DNA from: Candidatus Thorarchaeota archaeon
Lineage (GTDB): Archaea; Asgardarchaeota; Thorarchaeia; Thorarchaeales; Thorarchaeaceae
Direction of reading: 5' to 3'
DNA: 64,000 nucleotides
Assembly (NCBI GenBank): GCA_029855935.1
Contig: JAGSHN010000019.1
Location: 41,216 to 105,215, forward strand
Shown: piece after piece, positions 1-8,873 of the stretch
How positions within the stretch are numbered: position 1 is the first letter of the stretch
Layout of the letters: each line of letters opens with the position of its first letter
Notes under the pieces: model-generated
The model's input: the letters and a program-made list of their open reading frames with translations, nothing else
Told to the model about the DNA's origin: nothing
Databases searched by the model: none
Translations under genes and position numbers: made by a program

Positions 1-397
1 GTGGTCCTCTCCCAGTGGAGTGGCCATAGGTTGCGACTGAACTTGTGTATATGAGCCTAGGGGGTTGTTCGAGATCTCGTGCCGCCTCAACGACATTTCT
101 GGTGCCTCCAACGTTGACAGCCCTAGTCAGTTCTGGTTGCTCCTCCGACGCTGGGGGCAGGACTGCAGCAAGATGCACTATACAGTCGACATCTCTGACT
201 GCATCTCTCACGTCCTCAGGCGATCTGATGTCGCCCCATATCACATCCACTCTGTCCAGATGCCTTAGGCGGCGGGCACGGCGCTCATTGGTCTCTGTCC
301 GGAGATCGAAGGCCATCACGGTGTTTCCCTGCTCAAGCAGCTGCGGGACAGTGTTCTGTCCGATGTTTCCCAGTGCACCAGTCACCAGTACGCGCAT
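1..397 (-). CDS. NAD-dependent epimerase/dehydratase, N-terminal part (runs off the left edge)
   Basis: Reading the minus strand from the ATG at 395-397 gives about 132 residues that continue past the window edge. The start MRVLVTGALGNIG is the Rossmann dinucleotide-binding loop of extended short-chain dehydrogenases. It is followed by an acidic residue after the second strand (AFDLRTE), the motif VHLAAVLPP, an asparagine in AVNVGGT, and YTSSVATYG, which holds the strand before the active site. These are the landmarks of NAD-dependent sugar epimerases/dehydratases. The catalytic YxxxK lies outside the window, so substrate cannot be inferred. It is divergent from the MarR gene at 531 and may share its control region. 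Confidence 0.88.
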   Translation of the reverse strand, partial: MRVLVTGALGNIGQNTVPQLLEQGNTVMAFDLRTETNERRARRLRHLDRVDVIWGDIRSPEDVRDAVRDVDCIVHLAAVLPPASEEQPELTRAVNVGGTRNVVEAARDLEQPPRLIYTSSVATYGHSTGRGP

Positions 398-426
398 ACC
401 TACACCGAGCCCAGTCTACTAATTAG

Positions 427-444
427 TATTTCGGCGACGAAATA
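427..444. promoter_or_regulatory. Inverted repeat, candidate MarR operator
   Basis: TATTTCG, a 4-base spacer and CGAAATA form a perfect 7-4-7 inverted repeat in the gap between the divergent epimerase and MarR genes. Two more half-site-like copies, CGAACA and CGAAAT, follow within about 30 bases. MarR dimers typically bind such palindromes and repress both their own gene and the divergent one. The assignment to this MarR protein is inferred from position. Confidence 0.5.
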
Positions 445-530
445 TTGGATATCGAACAAAACGAAATGCTATTATCCGGGCCTGTGCCACTTGTTGTTCG
501 CACCCCTTGCGATGGACGAGGTAGCGTCTG

Positions 531-965
531 ATGGCGGATGATCGTGAGCGTCTCCTCTACGAGTTTGTGGGACTTCTCAGAGAGCTCAGCAGGATGAGAT
601 CGTTCTTTGTGATTGAGGGTCTCACCCTTGAGGAGTTCATGGTCCTAGATGAGGTCTCCGAGTCGGGGCCCTGTGTGATGCGTGACATTGCCACGGCACT
701 GTCTCTTCCCCCAAGCACCGCCACGGGGATAGTGGATCGCCTCGTGGAGAAGGACTATGTCCGGAGACGTCACTCCGACCGTGACCGCCGAAGGGTGATC
801 GTCGAACTGACGCCAGCAGGACTCTCCGCATACAACAAGTTTCGGGACAGAGCTCTGGCTCAGGTGGAGGACTCTGTGAGACATCTGAGCAATGGCGACC
901 TGCAGGCACTAATGAAGATAATACGCAAGATACTGGACCGTGCTGGAGAGCGGATGCAGTCCTGA
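531..965 (+). CDS. MarR family transcriptional regulator
   Basis: A 144-residue protein of normal MarR length. The winged helix-turn-helix lies at about residues 35-105: a helix with GPCVMRDIATALSL, the recognition helix PPSTATGIVDRLVEKDYV, and a basic wing RRRHSDRDRRRVIVELT, which closely matches the DxRDRR wing signature. Flanking helices would form the dimer interface. GAGGT at 518-522 sits 8 bases before the ATG and supports the start. It is divergent from an epimerase/dehydratase across a 133-base gap with an inverted repeat, so autoregulation and control of the epimerase are likely. The inducer is unknown. Confidence 0.9.
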   Translation: MADDRERLLYEFVGLLRELSRMRSFFVIEGLTLEEFMVLDEVSESGPCVMRDIATALSLPPSTATGIVDRLVEKDYVRRRHSDRDRRRVIVELTPAGLSAYNKFRDRALAQVEDSVRHLSNGDLQALMKIIRKILDRAGERMQS

Positions 966-1112
966 TGGGAGCCTTGGCCAAGGTTGAGGACGGACATTTT
1001 CTCCGACGAGATGTGTTCGTCTATCTGCCAGGACAGTCCGTACCAGAGAAAGAAAATGAGGATGGAGGCGATGAGTCTGAGACTCACCGCTCCATATACT
1101 GGGAGTCCTGTT

Positions 1113-2930
1113 CTACGGTACAGTCAGGGTCTCGGATGTCTCCACGTTGTCCGCGGAGTTATAGGTGTATCCCGTCTTGACGAGATTGGTCACAGTGGAT
1201 GTGTACGTGCCGGTCCCGCCACGCTGATACACGAACGTCACAGTTCCATCCGTCCCCGTGTCTGCGTTACCAGTGGCATGCGAGCCATCAGGTAGTGTCA
1301 TATCCAAGTAGACGGTCACGCCCGAGAGTGGCGAGCCAGTTCCGTCGTGGACTGTCACCTTGGTGTAGACATCGTACCAGACGAAGATCCAGAAGCCGCC
1401 CTTCTGATACCACATGTCGATGCTGGCGACATGCATTGTGTTGGCAGATCCTTCCTCTGTGGTCGCAGAGGCTGGATCAGACTTCTCACCCTCGTTGCCT
1501 GAGGTGTCGACCGCTGAGACCTCGTAGGTGTAGGTTGTGCCTGGGGACAGACCTGAGTCGGTGTAGGTCGTGTCCGTAGTCTCGGCAATCTTGGTGCCGT
1601 CACGGTAGACGTTGTAGTGGTCGAGGTCCGACTCGGTGTTGGCATCCCACGTCAGCTTGATCTGGGTTGACGACAGGGTCGTTGCGGTCAGGCCGGTCAC
1701 CTTGGCTGGTGGGGTCGTGTCAGGGGGTGTGCTGCCACCGCCCGCAGCGTCCACTGCAGCTGGGGCGTTGACCTCACCATATCCGTACCGTTCGTCCCAG
1801 CCGGAAGGTCCGAGGTCGGTGGATGTCGTGTGGAGTATGTCCCTCACCTGGGCGGGCGTCAGGTCATGATTGGCACTCAGTATCAGTGCAACGACGCCAG
1901 CGACCATCGGACAGGCCATTGAGGTACCGCTCATCGTGTCATAGTTCTTGCTGTAACCGTACCACCAGCTGGTGAGTGTCACCGAGTAGGTGGGCATCGT
2001 GCTATATATGTCGACACCGGGAGCGACAACCTCCTGCTCAGGGCCGTAGTTGCTGAAGCTTGCGAGCTGATGGTCCTTGTCAATTGCTCCCACTGCGATG
2101 GCGTTATCGTATGCTGCAGGATAGGATATCTGGTTCTTGCCGTCATTGCCTGATGCTGCAACGACAACTATGCCGGCATTGTATGCGCGGTTGACCGCAT
2201 CATTGAATGCCGAGTCGTAGCTACCACCGCCAAGGCTCATAGAGATGACGTCCATCCCGTTGTCTATCGCCCAGTCTATGCCGGCGATGATGTCACTTGT
2301 GTAGCCTGAGCCGTAGGCATCGAGTACACGGACAGCATAGATCGAGGCGTGGGGTGCAACTCCTATGACTCCCTCACCATTGTCCTCTGCCGCGACAATT
2401 CCCGCGCAGTGCGTGCCATGGCCATTTTCGTCCTTCGGGTCGTTGTCATCATCGACAAAGTCGTGACCGCCCGCGTAGACATCGTCAAGGTCGGGGTGCG
2501 TGTAGTCAATTCCGGTGTCCAGTATGGCGACCTTCACGCCACTACCATCCGGATTCCCTTGGACCACGTCGACAGCATCCTCGGCTCCGCCCCAGACCTG
2601 TTCGGCGTCCACATCGTCGACACCCCAGTCCAGGGTGTCTTGGAACAGACTGACTCTGTGGTCAATCTGGATTGACGACACGAACCACGCATGTTCGAGT
2701 GTATGGTACAGCGCCATGGGGATTCGTGCGGCCATACCGTTCAGCACACTGTATTCTTGATACACATCTATTCCCGCTATGTTGACCTCTACTCCCGGTT
2801 TGAACAGAATGACCGCGTTGACATAGCGATCAGTCTGTGGCGACCGATTAATCGCGACGAGCGCGTTGGAGAAAATGAGTACTGAGATCACCACAGCGGA
2901 GAACAGAACCGCTCTCTCTCTTCTCCTCAT
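1113..2930 (-). CDS. Secreted subtilisin-like serine protease with fibronectin III and C-terminal Ig-like domain
   Basis: A 605-residue extracellular S8 protease. An N-terminal hydrophobic segment (about 7-27) after RRRER acts as signal peptide or anchor. Residues 35-95 look like an I9-type propeptide. The catalytic triad is visible: Asp138 in AILDTGIDYTHPDLD, His171 in NGHGTHCAGIVA, and Ser337 in GTSMACPMVAGV, with the oxyanion Asn262 in ASGNDG. A fibronectin type III domain follows at about 405-495 (PAKVTGLTAT to YEVSAVDTSGNEG), and a beta-rich domain at 500-605 may bind substrate or cell surface. It is encoded alone, with an AT-rich TATA-like element about 90 bases upstream. It probably degrades external protein, which fits the amino-acid catabolic genes elsewhere in the window. 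Confidence 0.93.
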   Translation of the reverse strand: MRRRERAVLFSAVVISVLIFSNALVAINRSPQTDRYVNAVILFKPGVEVNIAGIDVYQEYSVLNGMAARIPMALYHTLEHAWFVSSIQIDHRVSLFQDTLDWGVDDVDAEQVWGGAEDAVDVVQGNPDGSGVKVAILDTGIDYTHPDLDDVYAGGHDFVDDDNDPKDENGHGTHCAGIVAAEDNGEGVIGVAPHASIYAVRVLDAYGSGYTSDIIAGIDWAIDNGMDVISMSLGGGSYDSAFNDAVNRAYNAGIVVVAASGNDGKNQISYPAAYDNAIAVGAIDKDHQLASFSNYGPEQEVVAPGVDIYSTMPTYSVTLTSWWYGYSKNYDTMSGTSMACPMVAGVVALILSANHDLTPAQVRDILHTTSTDLGPSGWDERYGYGEVNAPAAVDAAGGGSTPPDTTPPAKVTGLTATTLSSTQIKLTWDANTESDLDHYNVYRDGTKIAETTDTTYTDSGLSPGTTYTYEVSAVDTSGNEGEKSDPASATTEEGSANTMHVASIDMWYQKGGFWIFVWYDVYTKVTVHDGTGSPLSGVTVYLDMTLPDGSHATGNADTGTDGTVTFVYQRGGTGTYTSTVTNLVKTGYTYNSADNVETSETLTVP

Positions 2931-3015
2931 CTACATCACCAGTGTCCTGTGCTGCGATCAGGACATTTCCAATCTCTCATCCAATAGATGAGATGATGCA
3001 GTAATGACTAATCTG

Positions 3016-3026
3016 ATATTTAAAGA
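3016..3026 (-). promoter_or_regulatory. TATA-like element upstream of the subtilase
   Basis: The minus strand reads TCTTTAAATAT here, a good archaeal TATA-like sequence, about 86 bases before the protease start. It lies in the 195-base gap between the Lrp-like gene (stop at 3126) and the protease. No other structure is obvious in that gap. Confidence 0.4.
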
Positions 3027-3125
3027 CACTGGCAAAAACTGCACGCGTCTCGAACGTCGCACAGACGCACCCAGTTGTGTTCTTAGTGAGTGGGTCAGCT
3101 CGCTGGTGGAGTCGCCCGTTCAATA

Positions 3126-4316
3126 TCAGCGCTCCATATCGCGGAGCGGGGTCTCGACCACATACGACCGGTCGTTTCTCCAGCCACTCTCTGGGTCATA
3201 GTTCTCGTGATAGAAGAAGTACGTGTAAGAAGAGTCGAGCTGAAGCTGATAGACGTGGACATCTCTACAGTGCTCCCAGAAGAACTCGGAGATCTCAGGA
3301 GCGAATGATGGCGGTGTCATCGAGTAGAGCAGGAAGTCGTTGCCGTTGGTCACGCCCTTCATCTCGAAGGGTATGGCGCCGCTGTCGATGAACCAGTGGA
3401 AGGTCCGGGCATTGAGTTCTCCCTCTGTGTCGAACGTGCCGATGATCAGTTGCGGATACGTGAGGTCAAAGATTGTCCGGTCGTAGTAGAGGATGTCCTT
3501 AGGAGCAAAGAGCCTTCTGATTCGTTCGACGCGTCGTGAGATGGTCGTGGCATCTCTGTCATAGACCTCGGCCAGTCGAGTGAAGTTCGGATGGGCGTTG
3601 ATTGTCAGTTCGCGCAACAGCTGTAGGTCGAGCAGGTCTATGGACTCAGGTGGGGTCGGCCTGTCCTCGGGTGGGCTCTTGTCAGGACAGCGCTCAAGGA
3701 ACTCACTCCAGATGGACTCGACACGACTCAGACGAATCCCTATGGCTGACTTCCTCCCGTACTCGATCTCCCATCTATTGGTCTTGATGTCCCAGCGCTG
3801 GAGGTCGGCACCACGACCTGCAACGAATCTCGACTCGATGACTCTATAGTCCTCGCACGCGCCTCTCTCAACAAGAGCGTTGTACAGGTCACGTATCATG
3901 ATGTCTGTCTGAGGCGGGATGTCAAACTGGGCGTACAACACAGCCTCGTCTCCAAAGGCGACGACACGATAATGGGTGTGTGGATGGACATCGCAGAGTC
4001 GTTTGAGCCTGTTCAGCTGGTCCCTTGTCTGTATCCCTAGGAAGATAATATGGTGCCTAAGCAGGCCGAGGCTACTGGGGACGTAGGCGGCCTCGACCTC
4101 CGTCTGGAGACGCTCTCCCAGTAGCGGATCGGTTATCACCCTGCTGGGACGTAGAACTCCTCTCTCACGCAGTTTCATCAGGCGGAGTCGGACTGTCTCT
4201 GGTGCGACACCCATCTTCCTTGCTATCTGTGTGTTGCTCAGTGAAGGTTCCTGTTCGAGGGCCAGCAGAATCTTGAGGTCCCTACTATCAATGTGTGTCG
4301 ACGTGGAGGCCACCAT
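3126..4316 (-). CDS. Lrp/AsnC-like regulator with two winged-helix modules
   Basis: A 396-residue protein, more than twice the usual Lrp length. Residues 10-60 hold a first helix-turn-helix (DSRDLKILLALEQEPSLSN, then TQIARKMGVAPETVRLRLMKL). A second one at about 225-270 begins IDLLDLQLLRELTINAHPNF and continues AEVYDRDATTISRRVERIRRL. Each is followed by an alpha/beta region resembling the ligand-sensing part of Lrp proteins. It has the same tandem layout as the protein at 6380-7324. The ligand and targets are unknown. It is encoded singly, downstream of the small secreted protein gene on the same strand but separated by 60 bases. Confidence 0.75.
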   Translation of the reverse strand: MVASTSTHIDSRDLKILLALEQEPSLSNTQIARKMGVAPETVRLRLMKLRERGVLRPSRVITDPLLGERLQTEVEAAYVPSSLGLLRHHIIFLGIQTRDQLNRLKRLCDVHPHTHYRVVAFGDEAVLYAQFDIPPQTDIMIRDLYNALVERGACEDYRVIESRFVAGRGADLQRWDIKTNRWEIEYGRKSAIGIRLSRVESIWSEFLERCPDKSPPEDRPTPPESIDLLDLQLLRELTINAHPNFTRLAEVYDRDATTISRRVERIRRLFAPKDILYYDRTIFDLTYPQLIIGTFDTEGELNARTFHWFIDSGAIPFEMKGVTNGNDFLLYSMTPPSFAPEISEFFWEHCRDVHVYQLQLDSSYTYFFYHENYDPESGWRNDRSYVVETPLRDMER

Positions 4317-4376
4317 TGCTCTGTCTTCCTGTCAGATGTTTCATCGGGCTTTGGAGGGGACGTTGTATTGTGCTCC

Positions 4377-4886
4377 TCAACGGACCCCGAATGTCGGCTT
4401 TCCGCCCTCACTTCCGCCTGGCGGGTCGAACACGTAGTGTTTGTAGTCATATGGGGTCCCAGGTGTGTAGAGTATGGCGTGGACATAGACGGTGTAGTCG
4501 CCGGACTCTGTGGCGTGATTGAAGAACAGATTCTCTATCGTCACTGTGTCATAGAATGCGAGCACGTAGACTATGTACGAGTAATTGGTCCCCGAGGGTA
4601 GCTGTAGGGTGATCAGGTAAGCGAACCGGCAGTACGGGAAGAGGCCCTCGATGTCGAACCGTGTGATCACGAGGACATCATCGGAGAACGAGTCGTGGTC
4701 GAGGTCAGTGTAGGTCGCATATGTTATCGTCACAGTGATAGTCGGCTCGGTGCTGTCAGAGGAGTCGTCGGTGGAGGCCGCATACGCGGGCTGGACTCCA
4801 AGCAGCGCGAAGACCGTGAGCACTAGCAGGCCCGCCACGAGCGCTCTTGATTTCATCCCTCTCGGCGGGGTAAGCATCTCTCTCAT
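4377..4886 (-). CDS. Small secreted protein of unknown function
   Basis: A 169-residue protein with a clear signal peptide: basic KSR, a hydrophobic core ALVAGLLVLTVFALLGV, and a cleavage-like AYA-A. The start at 4886 is supported by AGGAGG six bases upstream; a second ATG at 4856 would also give a good signal peptide. The mature part carries an acidic loop DLDHDSFSDDV that resembles a calcium-binding loop, followed by alternating beta-strand-like segments rich in Tyr. No enzyme motif is visible. It may be a beta-sandwich surface protein. Function unknown. Confidence 0.7.
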   Translation of the reverse strand: MREMLTPPRGMKSRALVAGLLVLTVFALLGVQPAYAASTDDSSDSTEPTITVTITYATYTDLDHDSFSDDVLVITRFDIEGLFPYCRFAYLITLQLPSGTNYSYIVYVLAFYDTVTIENLFFNHATESGDYTVYVHAILYTPGTPYDYKHYVFDPPGGSEGGKPTFGVR

Positions 4887-4930
4887 CTCTTGCCTCCTCT
4901 CAAGTAGGCTGCACGCTGGTATGGCAAGAT

Positions 4931-4941
4931 GGCTATATATT
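4931..4941 (-). promoter_or_regulatory. TATA box of the small secreted protein gene
   Basis: The minus strand reads AATATATAG, 45-55 bases before the start codon at 4886, a typical archaeal promoter position for a gene with a short leader. Confidence 0.5.
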
Positions 4942-5038
4942 GGTTTTGGGAGAAACTGCGTTGCAGCTGGCAGTGCCGTACTACTGAGGGACCGTCAGCC
5001 GTGCTTGTCGAGGAGCGGAGGGGCGGACAGTAGCCGCC

Positions 5039-6295
5039 TCATGTCCCCTCGGCATATGCTCTGGCGTAGGCCTCCTGTTCCTCCGTCCACTCATCTATCT
5101 CTATGCCCATCGTGTGGAGCTTCATCAGGGCGGTCTGTTGGTCCAGCTCGTGCGGGAAGTCGTAGACCCCAGGTTCCAGCTCCTTGCCGTGTCGGGAGAG
5201 CCAGAGCATCGCATTGAGCTGCCCTGCAAAGCTGAGGTCCATTACCTCACTGGGATGTCCGCTTGCTGCAACAAGATTCACTAATCGGCCCTCTGCCAGC
5301 AGATAGATGGTCCTGCCGTCCTTGAGCGTGAACTCCTCAAGAGCGTGACGCACCCTCTTTCGCGAGACACTCATTGCCACCAGATCGGGCTCGTTGATCT
5401 CCACATTGTAGTGGCCAGCATTACCGAGCACGGCGCCGTCCTTCATCAGCTTGATGTGCTCGCCTGTGATGACATCCTTCATCCCGGTCGCCGTGATGAA
5501 CAGGTCGCCCTCGCGTGCAGCGTCCCTCATTGGCATCACACGGTAGCCATCCATTCGTGCCTGCAGAGCTCTGACCGGGTCGACCTCCGTCACGATGACA
5601 TCAGCGCCCAGCCCTCTTGCACGCATCGCGAGGCCTCTGCCGCAGTAGCCATAGCCCGCAATCACGACGGTCTTTCCTGCAATCAGTATCTCTGAGGCCC
5701 GGAGGACCCCATCAAACGTGCTCTGTCCCGTCCCGTAGACGTTGTCGAACATGTGCTTTGTGTCAGCGTCGTTGACGGCCATTATCGGATACTTCAGTAC
5801 GCCGTCCTCGGCCATCGCTCTGACCCTGATCACACCGGTCGTGGTCTCCTCGGAGCCGCCGTACAGATTCGGTATGAGATTCTGATGCTTGTTGTGCAGT
5901 GTGAAGATCAGGTCGGCGCCATCGTCAAGCGTCAGGTGCGGCTCTATCTTCAGAGTCTGGTCGATGCACCAGTAGTACTCCTCGGTGGTGAGGCCGTTCC
6001 ACGCAAAGACCGAGACATCGTTTGCAGCAAGGGCGGCGGCGACCCTGTCATTCGTCGACAGGGGATTGCATCCACACCAAGCCACCTGCGCGCCCAGCTC
6101 TCGGAGGGTCTCCACCAGCACTGCTGTCTCCTTTGTCACGTGAAGACAGCCCGAGATTCTGAAGTCCCTCAGCGGCTTCTCCTTCGAGTACTTCTTCCGC
6201 AGATGCATCAGCACTGGCATATGCTTCTCAGCGTAGTCAATCAGCCTCCGGCCCTCTTCGGCCAGTGAGATGTCCTTCACCTTGTAGTCCGTCAT
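5039..6295 (-). CDS. ahcY: Adenosylhomocysteinase
   Basis: A 418-residue S-adenosylhomocysteine hydrolase, which splits SAH into adenosine and homocysteine and so relieves product inhibition of methyltransferases. Recognisable parts are the N-terminal FRISGCLHVTKETAVLVETL (substrate domain), the Cys-containing AWCGCNPLSTNDRVAAAL, the NAD-binding loop VVIAGYGYCGRGLA followed by VIVTEVDP, and C-terminal HPSEVMDLSFAGQ. Length is normal for archaeal enzymes, which lack the insertion found in many bacterial ones. The protein is cytosolic. It is divergent from the Lrp-like regulator at 6380 with about 84 bases between, so that regulator is a candidate controller. Confidence 0.97.
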   Translation of the reverse strand: MTDYKVKDISLAEEGRRLIDYAEKHMPVLMHLRKKYSKEKPLRDFRISGCLHVTKETAVLVETLRELGAQVAWCGCNPLSTNDRVAAALAANDVSVFAWNGLTTEEYYWCIDQTLKIEPHLTLDDGADLIFTLHNKHQNLIPNLYGGSEETTTGVIRVRAMAEDGVLKYPIMAVNDADTKHMFDNVYGTGQSTFDGVLRASEILIAGKTVVIAGYGYCGRGLAMRARGLGADVIVTEVDPVRALQARMDGYRVMPMRDAAREGDLFITATGMKDVITGEHIKLMKDGAVLGNAGHYNVEINEPDLVAMSVSRKRVRHALEEFTLKDGRTIYLLAEGRLVNLVAASGHPSEVMDLSFAGQLNAMLWLSRHGKELEPGVYDFPHELDQQTALMKLHTMGIEIDEWTEEQEAYARAYAEGT

Positions 6296-6379
6296 AGTCT
6301 CATCCTGCCGTGACTCGCGGGCACAGTCATATTAGTGTTACATCACTGTCGGGAATCAATTGCACGGTGTTGTCCCGCA

Positions 6380-7324
6380 ATGAAGCAGAAGATTACTAGC
6401 GATGAACAGAGGTTACTGTGGCTTCTCGTCCGGAACGCGAGGACGCCTCTGACCGTGGTCGCCGAACAGGTCGGTCGCGGTCGTAACTGGGTCGCACGGA
6501 CGGTACGTCGTCTTGCAAGGACCGGTGTGATCCGGGCCTATACCACAGTCGTGAATCCGCTGGCGGGCCACATAGAACGCAGCACGATACTCCTTGTGAA
6601 GACGAATCCACGTGAGACTCATCTGAGTGGTGCATTGCTCAGAGTCCCAGACATCGAGTCCCTTGACGGGATCTCGGGGGAACACTCCCTGCTTGGGCTC
6701 TTCAGGTTCTCCAGCGCAACATCGTTTCGCGACTTCCTCGACCTTGTTGACAGTACGATAGCACGCAGCTCGTGGAAGACCTACTCACTCGTGCAGGTCC
6801 TCGCGACATACAAGACCAGGGGTTTTGAGGTGATGGCCCCTCCGCGAGTCAACTCGCCTCTCTCGGCCACTGACCTTGAGATACTGCGCATAGTCCGTCG
6901 TCAGACTCCCTCCCCTGAGAGACCGTTCCCGCTCTCGCAACGCGACATCGGTTCACGGCTGAGGCGACCACTGAGCCAACCGGCTGTGTCCAAGGCACTC
7001 GGGCGTCTTGAGTCAAGTGGTGTCATCCTCGGGTACTCTGTGGACATACCATTCCAGTATCTGGGCCTGCCAATCAAGTTCTTCGTGCAGATCAAGGCCT
7101 CCCCCGGGACAATTGCTGACACTGCACGCACCATTGCCGCAATCGAGGAGGTGTGGGACCTGCACAGGACGAGTGAGTCGTACAGTCTGTTTGCCACTGT
7201 CAGGACATCAAGTATCGACGACTACAATCGCTTCCTGCGCAGGCTCTATGGCGACGAGAATGTTCTCGACACTCACTCATACATCTCGCTTGAGGAGTGG
7301 CCGCTGCCTGCTCATAGTGGTTGA
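6380..7324 (+). CDS. Lrp/AsnC-like regulator with duplicated DNA-binding module
   Basis: The ATG at 6380 gives 314 residues; an in-frame ATG at 6335 would add a cysteine-rich 15-residue stretch unlike Lrp proteins, so the inner start is preferred. Residues 3-50 hold a winged helix (SDEQRLLWLLVRNARTPLT, then AEQVGRGRNWVARTVRRLARTGVI). A second helix-turn-helix at about 155-215 (SATDLEILRIVRRQ, then PAVSKALGRLESSGVILGY) is followed by a C-terminal alpha/beta sensing domain. It is the second protein of this tandem design in 4 kb and is divergent from ahcY, which suggests, without proving, a role in methionine/SAM-cycle control. Confidence 0.78.
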   Translation: MKQKITSDEQRLLWLLVRNARTPLTVVAEQVGRGRNWVARTVRRLARTGVIRAYTTVVNPLAGHIERSTILLVKTNPRETHLSGALLRVPDIESLDGISGEHSLLGLFRFSSATSFRDFLDLVDSTIARSSWKTYSLVQVLATYKTRGFEVMAPPRVNSPLSATDLEILRIVRRQTPSPERPFPLSQRDIGSRLRRPLSQPAVSKALGRLESSGVILGYSVDIPFQYLGLPIKFFVQIKASPGTIADTARTIAAIEEVWDLHRTSESYSLFATVRTSSIDDYNRFLRRLYGDENVLDTHSYISLEEWPLPAHSG

Positions 7325-7401
7325 CGCCACTTGGCTGTGAGCGCTGACGGAGGATCAACTTGGTCTTCCGTGCTCACACAGCGTGCCCCCAAGTTGGCCC
7401 A

Positions 7402-7773
7402 TCAGTAGATGACCATGTCCTCACGACTCAGATAGGCCATCTCGAACTCGCCGGTCAGACGGAGGACATTTCGAGGGCAGGACTCGACGCACTGGTTGCA
7501 CAGTGTGCATCGGTCGAAGTGACAGATTGGACGGTAGCCGGTCTTTGTCTTCACGTCCTCAGGCCGACACTCTATCATCTCAATTGCGCCGGAGGGGCAT
7601 ACTCTCTCGCAGATCTTGCAGCCGGTGCACTTGGCGGGCTCGGCGTACTCCCAGCGTCCTCTCAGCCCCTTGGGGATATTCAGTCCCCTCTTTGTCGCCG
7701 GATATACCACGGTGGCAGGCTTGGACACAGCACCCCTCAGCAGCTCTCTCTCCATCTTTCCGAGTCTTGGCAT
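7402..7773 (-). CDS. Ferredoxin-like 2x[4Fe-4S] subunit of a hydrogenase/complex I-like membrane complex
   Basis: A 123-residue NuoI/MbhN-like electron-transfer subunit. Two cluster motifs are present, CTGCKICERVCP and CTLCNQCVESCP, each followed by a Pro as in 8Fe ferredoxins. The first 45 residues would contact the membrane arm. It is the last gene of the operon 11561-7402, four bases after the NuoH-like gene. It would carry electrons from ferredoxin toward the proximal cluster in the NuoB-like subunit. Confidence 0.9.
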   Translation of the reverse strand: MPRLGKMERELLRGAVSKPATVVYPATKRGLNIPKGLRGRWEYAEPAKCTGCKICERVCPSGAIEMIECRPEDVKTKTGYRPICHFDRCTLCNQCVESCPRNVLRLTGEFEMAYLSREDMVIY

Positions 7774-7777
7774 CTTC

Positions 7778-8869
7778 TCACACCACCCCCAGCATCGGGA
7801 ACACGTAGACCAGCGCGACCTGTACTATGAAGAGTGACAGGATGGCAAGCGGGACCATAACCCTCCAGGCGTAGCGCACAATCTGATCGATACGCCATCG
7901 TGCGAATGCAGCCCGCATGTTCGACAGAATCACCACGACGACAGCGGACTTCAGCATGAAGACCAGCGGATAGTACACCCATCCGACCCAGGTCGTCGCA
8001 GCCAGTGTTGCAAAGTCCACTGAGAACAGCCGGAGTGGGATGAACTCAAGCAGGTACGGTCCTCCGAGAAACAGCGTCGTCGCCAGTCCTGCGCTGTACA
8101 CGAGAAGGATGTCCTCAGCGAGGTGAATCAGCGCGAGCTTCTTGCCACTGTACTCGACCTGCCAGCCATGAACAATCTCAGTCTCGGCGTGGCTCACGTC
8201 GAAGGGTATGCGCTCGAGCTCGGCCTCGCTTGTGATCAGGAATATGATGAAGGGTAGCATAAGCAGCCAGACGGTCGCAGGGCTTGACCGAACGAGGGTG
8301 TTCATTATGGTGCTGACGGACAGGCTACCCGCCAGAGTGGCAGGGATGATCAGGGCGATGATGAGCGGAATCTCAAAGCTGACCAACAGCATACCCGTGC
8401 GTGCCGCCCCAGTCTGACCGAACGGGTTTGAGGAGAAGTATCCCGCGAGGATGATGAGTATTGCCACGAGGGTGCTGAGGAACAGTATCAGTATGAGGTC
8501 ACCCTCAAAGCTCAGGATACCCTGAACGCCCGGCATGCTTGGGTTCACGTCCACCACTGGTAGGAACATGCAGAGGGTGAGGCTGAGAACCAGCATCACC
8601 ACTGGGACTGCAGCGAATCCGCGTCCGTCGGCCTTCTCTGGCGTGAGGTCCTCCTTGCCCAGCAGCTTGAAGAAGTCCATCAGAGGCTGGAGGATTCCCC
8701 TCCATCCGGTGTGAAGCGGGCCTATTCGGTTCTGCATTCTCGCGTAGACCTTTCTGTCTACCCACTCCCAGAGGAGTGCCAGAGTTGTGATGAACAGGAT
8801 TCCAGGAAAGACTAGGACCCAGAGTATCTGTAGGAGTATGTCCAGAGGCGTCGAGGCGAAGATCTGCAT
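7778..8869 (-). CDS. NuoH/complex I subunit 1-like membrane protein
   Basis: A 363-residue integral membrane protein with about eight hydrophobic helices. The family signature is visible in WEWVDRKVYARMQNRIGPL, then a GWRGILQPLMDFFKLLGKED stretch, and ERIPFDVSHAETEIVHGW, the loop that in complex I lines the quinone cavity and in group 4 hydrogenases anchors the hydrophilic arm. It starts 4 bases after the large-subunit gene. In a hydrogenase this subunit links the catalytic site to ion translocation. No separate antiporter-type subunit (NuoL/M/N) is encoded nearby. Confidence 0.93.
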   Translation of the reverse strand: MQIFASTPLDILLQILWVLVFPGILFITTLALLWEWVDRKVYARMQNRIGPLHTGWRGILQPLMDFFKLLGKEDLTPEKADGRGFAAVPVVMLVLSLTLCMFLPVVDVNPSMPGVQGILSFEGDLILILFLSTLVAILIILAGYFSSNPFGQTGAARTGMLLVSFEIPLIIALIIPATLAGSLSVSTIMNTLVRSSPATVWLLMLPFIIFLITSEAELERIPFDVSHAETEIVHGWQVEYSGKKLALIHLAEDILLVYSAGLATTLFLGGPYLLEFIPLRLFSVDFATLAATTWVGWVYYPLVFMLKSAVVVVILSNMRAAFARWRIDQIVRYAWRVMVPLAILSLFIVQVALVYVFPMLGVV

Positions 8870-8873
8870 CTCC

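Noticed and set aside
966-1112. Minus-strand frame over 860-1087 with a membrane-like start between marR and the subtilase
   Set aside because: Most of it lies antisense inside marR, no ribosome site or family match is seen, and the convergent gap is only 147 bases.
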